NCBI RefSeq assembly: GCF_003605645.1
Contig: NZ_QVMU01000028.1
Location: 1 to 64,000 of the forward strand
Direction: 5' to 3'
Length of the DNA stretch: 64,000 bases
Origin: Vibrio sinensis
GTDB lineage: Bacteria; Pseudomonadota; Gammaproteobacteria; Enterobacterales; Vibrionaceae
Shown here: positions 63,201 through 64,000 of the stretch, piece after piece
Position numbering within the stretch: position 1 is the stretch's first letter
Layout: every line of letters starts with the position of its first letter
The notes under the pieces: model-generated
What the model saw: only the letters and a program-made list of their open reading frames with translations
Database searches by the model: none
What the model was told of the DNA's origin: nothing
Made by a program: the position numbers and the translations under genes

Positions 63201-64000
63201 TATAGAATTGCCCAGCTTCACCACTGAATTGGGTGTAAAGCTGATCATCGCCATGTCGACCTTCCAGCTCGTAAATGTTATTCCCTACTTCACCATCTTT
63301 CCCGCGATAAACGGTTTCTTTGCCGACTTCGTTGTAGTCTTTCCCATTCTTATTATTGTCGGTGCCCCATACACCCTCCGCACCATCTTCAATTCCCGAT
63401 TCAGTATCTGCACTTGTTAACTCATTAGAGTCAACATCACCTCTCCAAGATCGACCGTCGAGATCGATCGTATCAAAGTTGTGATACGAAATAATTTCAG
63501 GATCAGCTATCGTTAGTAATGGCTTATCCGTCACTGCGATAACCGTGATATCAACCTCATGTTGTTCAAGAAGAATATCCTGCTGTGAATAGCCAGCAAC
63601 ACTAAGTTCGAAATCTTCATCACTATTGTTAGGAGGTGTCACCGATAACAAGTAAAGCTGTTCAAGCGTTAACTTAGCTTCTCCATCTACAACGGGAATA
63701 TCATTTCCATCAGATTTTAGAGTCGCGTTCTCGGGGATATTAGTGATGACCACGTACTCAATACCATGGTCATCTGCTAATGAAATATTTAATTCAATTT
63801 GACTGTCTTCATCACCCTCTAATTGCTTAGTAACTAGTAATGTCGGTTCATCAATATTCTCAATTATTCCAGTACCGTTTTTACCATCGAGCGTTAAAGT
63901 AAACGACTCATCGACTTCATAAACGCCATCAATAACCGTTGGGATCAACACCGAGAATGCACCAACACCCACGGGTACTACGATTTGATTGTTGTCAGCA
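60214..64000 (-). CDS. Large RTX adhesin with type I secretion signal (C-terminal part, gene continues past the window)
   Basis: At least 1262 residues; the frame stays open to the right edge, so the N-terminus is missing. From the N-terminal side: a Calx-beta-like segment ('DGVYEVDESFTLTLDG'), a segment like carbohydrate-binding modules ('ETVYRGKDGEVGNNIYELEG..FYNLSFDIVARRVGDS'), cadherin/Ig-like repeats with 'DRDGSETLTVQL' and 'DTDGSESLTVKL', the Lys/Asp repeat, a PA14-like segment ('GYDFTGKADDSLAIKVGGQ..SGYYPIEIYHHNQSG'), RTX nonapeptides ('GAGDDKVYGQGGMD..GGLGNDILVGGDDEDIF') and a T1SS C-terminal signal domain. It is a cell-surface, Ca2+-binding adhesin of the LapA/FrhA kind. The ligand is not known. 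Confidence 0.88.
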   Translation of the reverse strand, partial: ADNNQIVVPVGVGAFSVLIPTVIDGVYEVDESFTLTLDGKNGTGIIENIDEPTLLVTKQLEGDEDSQIELNISLADDHGIEYVVITNIPENATLKSDGNDIPVVDGEAKLTLEQLYLLSVTPPNNSDEDFELSVAGYSQQDILLEQHEVDITVIAVTDKPLLTIADPEIISYHNFDTIDLDGRSWRGDVDSNELTSADTESGIEDGAEGVWGTDNNKNGKDYNEVGKETVYRGKDGEVGNNIYELEGRHGDDQLYTQFSGEAGQFYNLSFDIVARRVGDSPATVFLEDSQGNRTVLYEYTNEQSNTWNTESINFATSEDGQYKIVFESETSANSVGALLDNIKLETRDNLGYEDSDIPLSDIEVNLQDRDGSETLTVQLDTSDFPDGTTIKAPNGSVLVPDQDGIVDITAWKDDLSELFIHVPEDGNYTLDIVVSAQDNAPGVIETVTQTLNVTVLPVAQSNQITLLEDQETHHILTIEEFGVTDLNATLFITAISETGVYEIQTSDDVWETLSARDRVEVSDIVAGNVRFKAIENESGFDGYTDSGEGNLKQDYSTISFVVEQGDTRSDEITLTIDIEPVADQPQLSVETPTIDLPTQFFNVFKWADVEVNDKDDGDDKGKDKDDKDKDDDKGKDKDDKDEDDDKDKDKDDKDEDDDKGKDKDDKDKDDDKGKDKDDKDEDDDKDKDEDDKDDDKDKDKESSIGDGVSGSVLIEALSKLDPDSAEKSTTDNVQETSKNATPVNTAVMITGLIYLEAGKGYDFTGKADDSLAIKVGGQLVDEARWGEDSGQIKGDAFTPTVSGYYPIEIYHHNQSGPGNFDVNVSIDGAEAIDLSNSALSVMPDLDSLYDAELRTSDLKLSDGKEMYEVYSYNEGLQDTEIPLSRISAALTDTDGSESLTVKLTGLPRGAELSDGDGKSVTVNDSGTVDVTDWNLDELFVLPPEGSHQDFVITVIATSKEAHSDSMANISMSINVKVDALSELVELEPAPASIISQGDVTDTITLHGDDDLKWQEHKGNTGKTENTVFDGTAHIDNYIDVGNGGDYVETGSGNDEIYLGDSEAVNISGKGLDTEALALETFEKFIDGEDVPMRKTDDIDIAYAGAGDDKVYGQGGMDAIDGESGNDQLYGGAGVDALRGGLGNDILVGGDDEDIFIWGDEGEERIGEHDTIKDFEVGIDKIVLEELFDDSSSMSDLLEHISIDKPSGPNGDVILHLTDDDDDEAIDVTITLENNDGQFDGYSTPNEMNNLLNVLLDPTKID
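61900..62163 (-). repeat. 39-bp tandem repeat encoding a Lys/Asp linker in the adhesin
   Basis: 264 bp made of six full 39-bp units and one 30-bp unit. Each encodes a 13-residue block of the form DKD(E/K)DDDK(G/D)KDKD, made only of Asp, Lys, Glu and Gly. Units differ at few positions (Glu/Lys at position 4, Gly/Asp at position 9), so the array is recent and probably variable between strains. Confidence 0.92.

Noticed and set aside
1..64000. Insertion sequences, integrases or prophage near the tRNA-Val cluster
   Set aside because: No transposase, integrase or attachment-like duplication of a tRNA 3' end was seen; the third tRNA is a full gene copy and not an att remnant.

Overview
The window looks like a chromosomal segment of a Vibrio-type gammaproteobacterium. 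The reasons are a formate dehydrogenase cluster of vibrio layout, a TagA-type M66 protease, the ribE/norM divergent pair, the vibrio-specific DUF2960 and DUF3802 genes, and a complete symbiosis-polysaccharide (syp) type locus as first described in Vibrio (Aliivibrio) fischeri. There is no rRNA, so the species cannot be named. I see no insertion sequences, prophage or CRISPR array.

Region 1 (1-10.3 kb) is formate metabolism. A minus-strand operon encodes a ferredoxin-like Fe-S protein, a TorD-type chaperone, a small Tat protein, the Cys-type molybdo/tungsto formate dehydrogenase FdhA, its Fe-S subunit FdhB, its cytochrome b FdhC and a small membrane protein. Upstream lie DUF3306 and DUF3305 genes and, divergently, fdhD. 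A good sigma-54 promoter (7878-7893) precedes the structural operon.

Region 2 (10.3-22.3 kb) holds the ABC-F protein YbiT, a membrane ATPase paired with an MscS channel, a secreted TagA-like metalloprotease, and a histidine kinase/sigma-54 response regulator pair.

Region 3 (22.3-27.6 kb) is a tungstate ABC transporter (tupABC) in one operon with mobA and a mobB-moeA fusion, divergent from the two-component pair and preceded by another sigma-54 promoter. The region upstream of that promoter and the region upstream of the fdh promoter share a similar inverted repeat. My reading is that the adjacent kinase/regulator pair links tungstate uptake and cofactor assembly to formate dehydrogenase expression.

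Region 4 (27.6-38.9 kb) is ordinary chromosome: a c-di-GMP phosphodiesterase, nagK, tapT, a fatty-acid hydroxylase, nlpC, DUF3802, a fructosamine kinase, a CPXCG zinc ribbon protein, ribE, norM and a periplasmic DNA ligase.

Region 5 (38.9-58.1 kb) is the syp-type exopolysaccharide locus: sypA-D, a stand-alone HPt protein, sypG and sypH-R. Four sigma-54 promoters sit before sypA, sypI, sypM and sypP. The genes expected at the sypE and sypF positions are missing; only a 120-residue HPt protein is found there.

Region 6 (58.1-64 kb) carries three tRNA-Val(GAC) genes, a membrane diguanylate cyclase, and the 3' part of a large RTX/T1SS adhesin with a 39-bp Lys/Asp-rich tandem repeat. The adhesin gene runs off the right edge.
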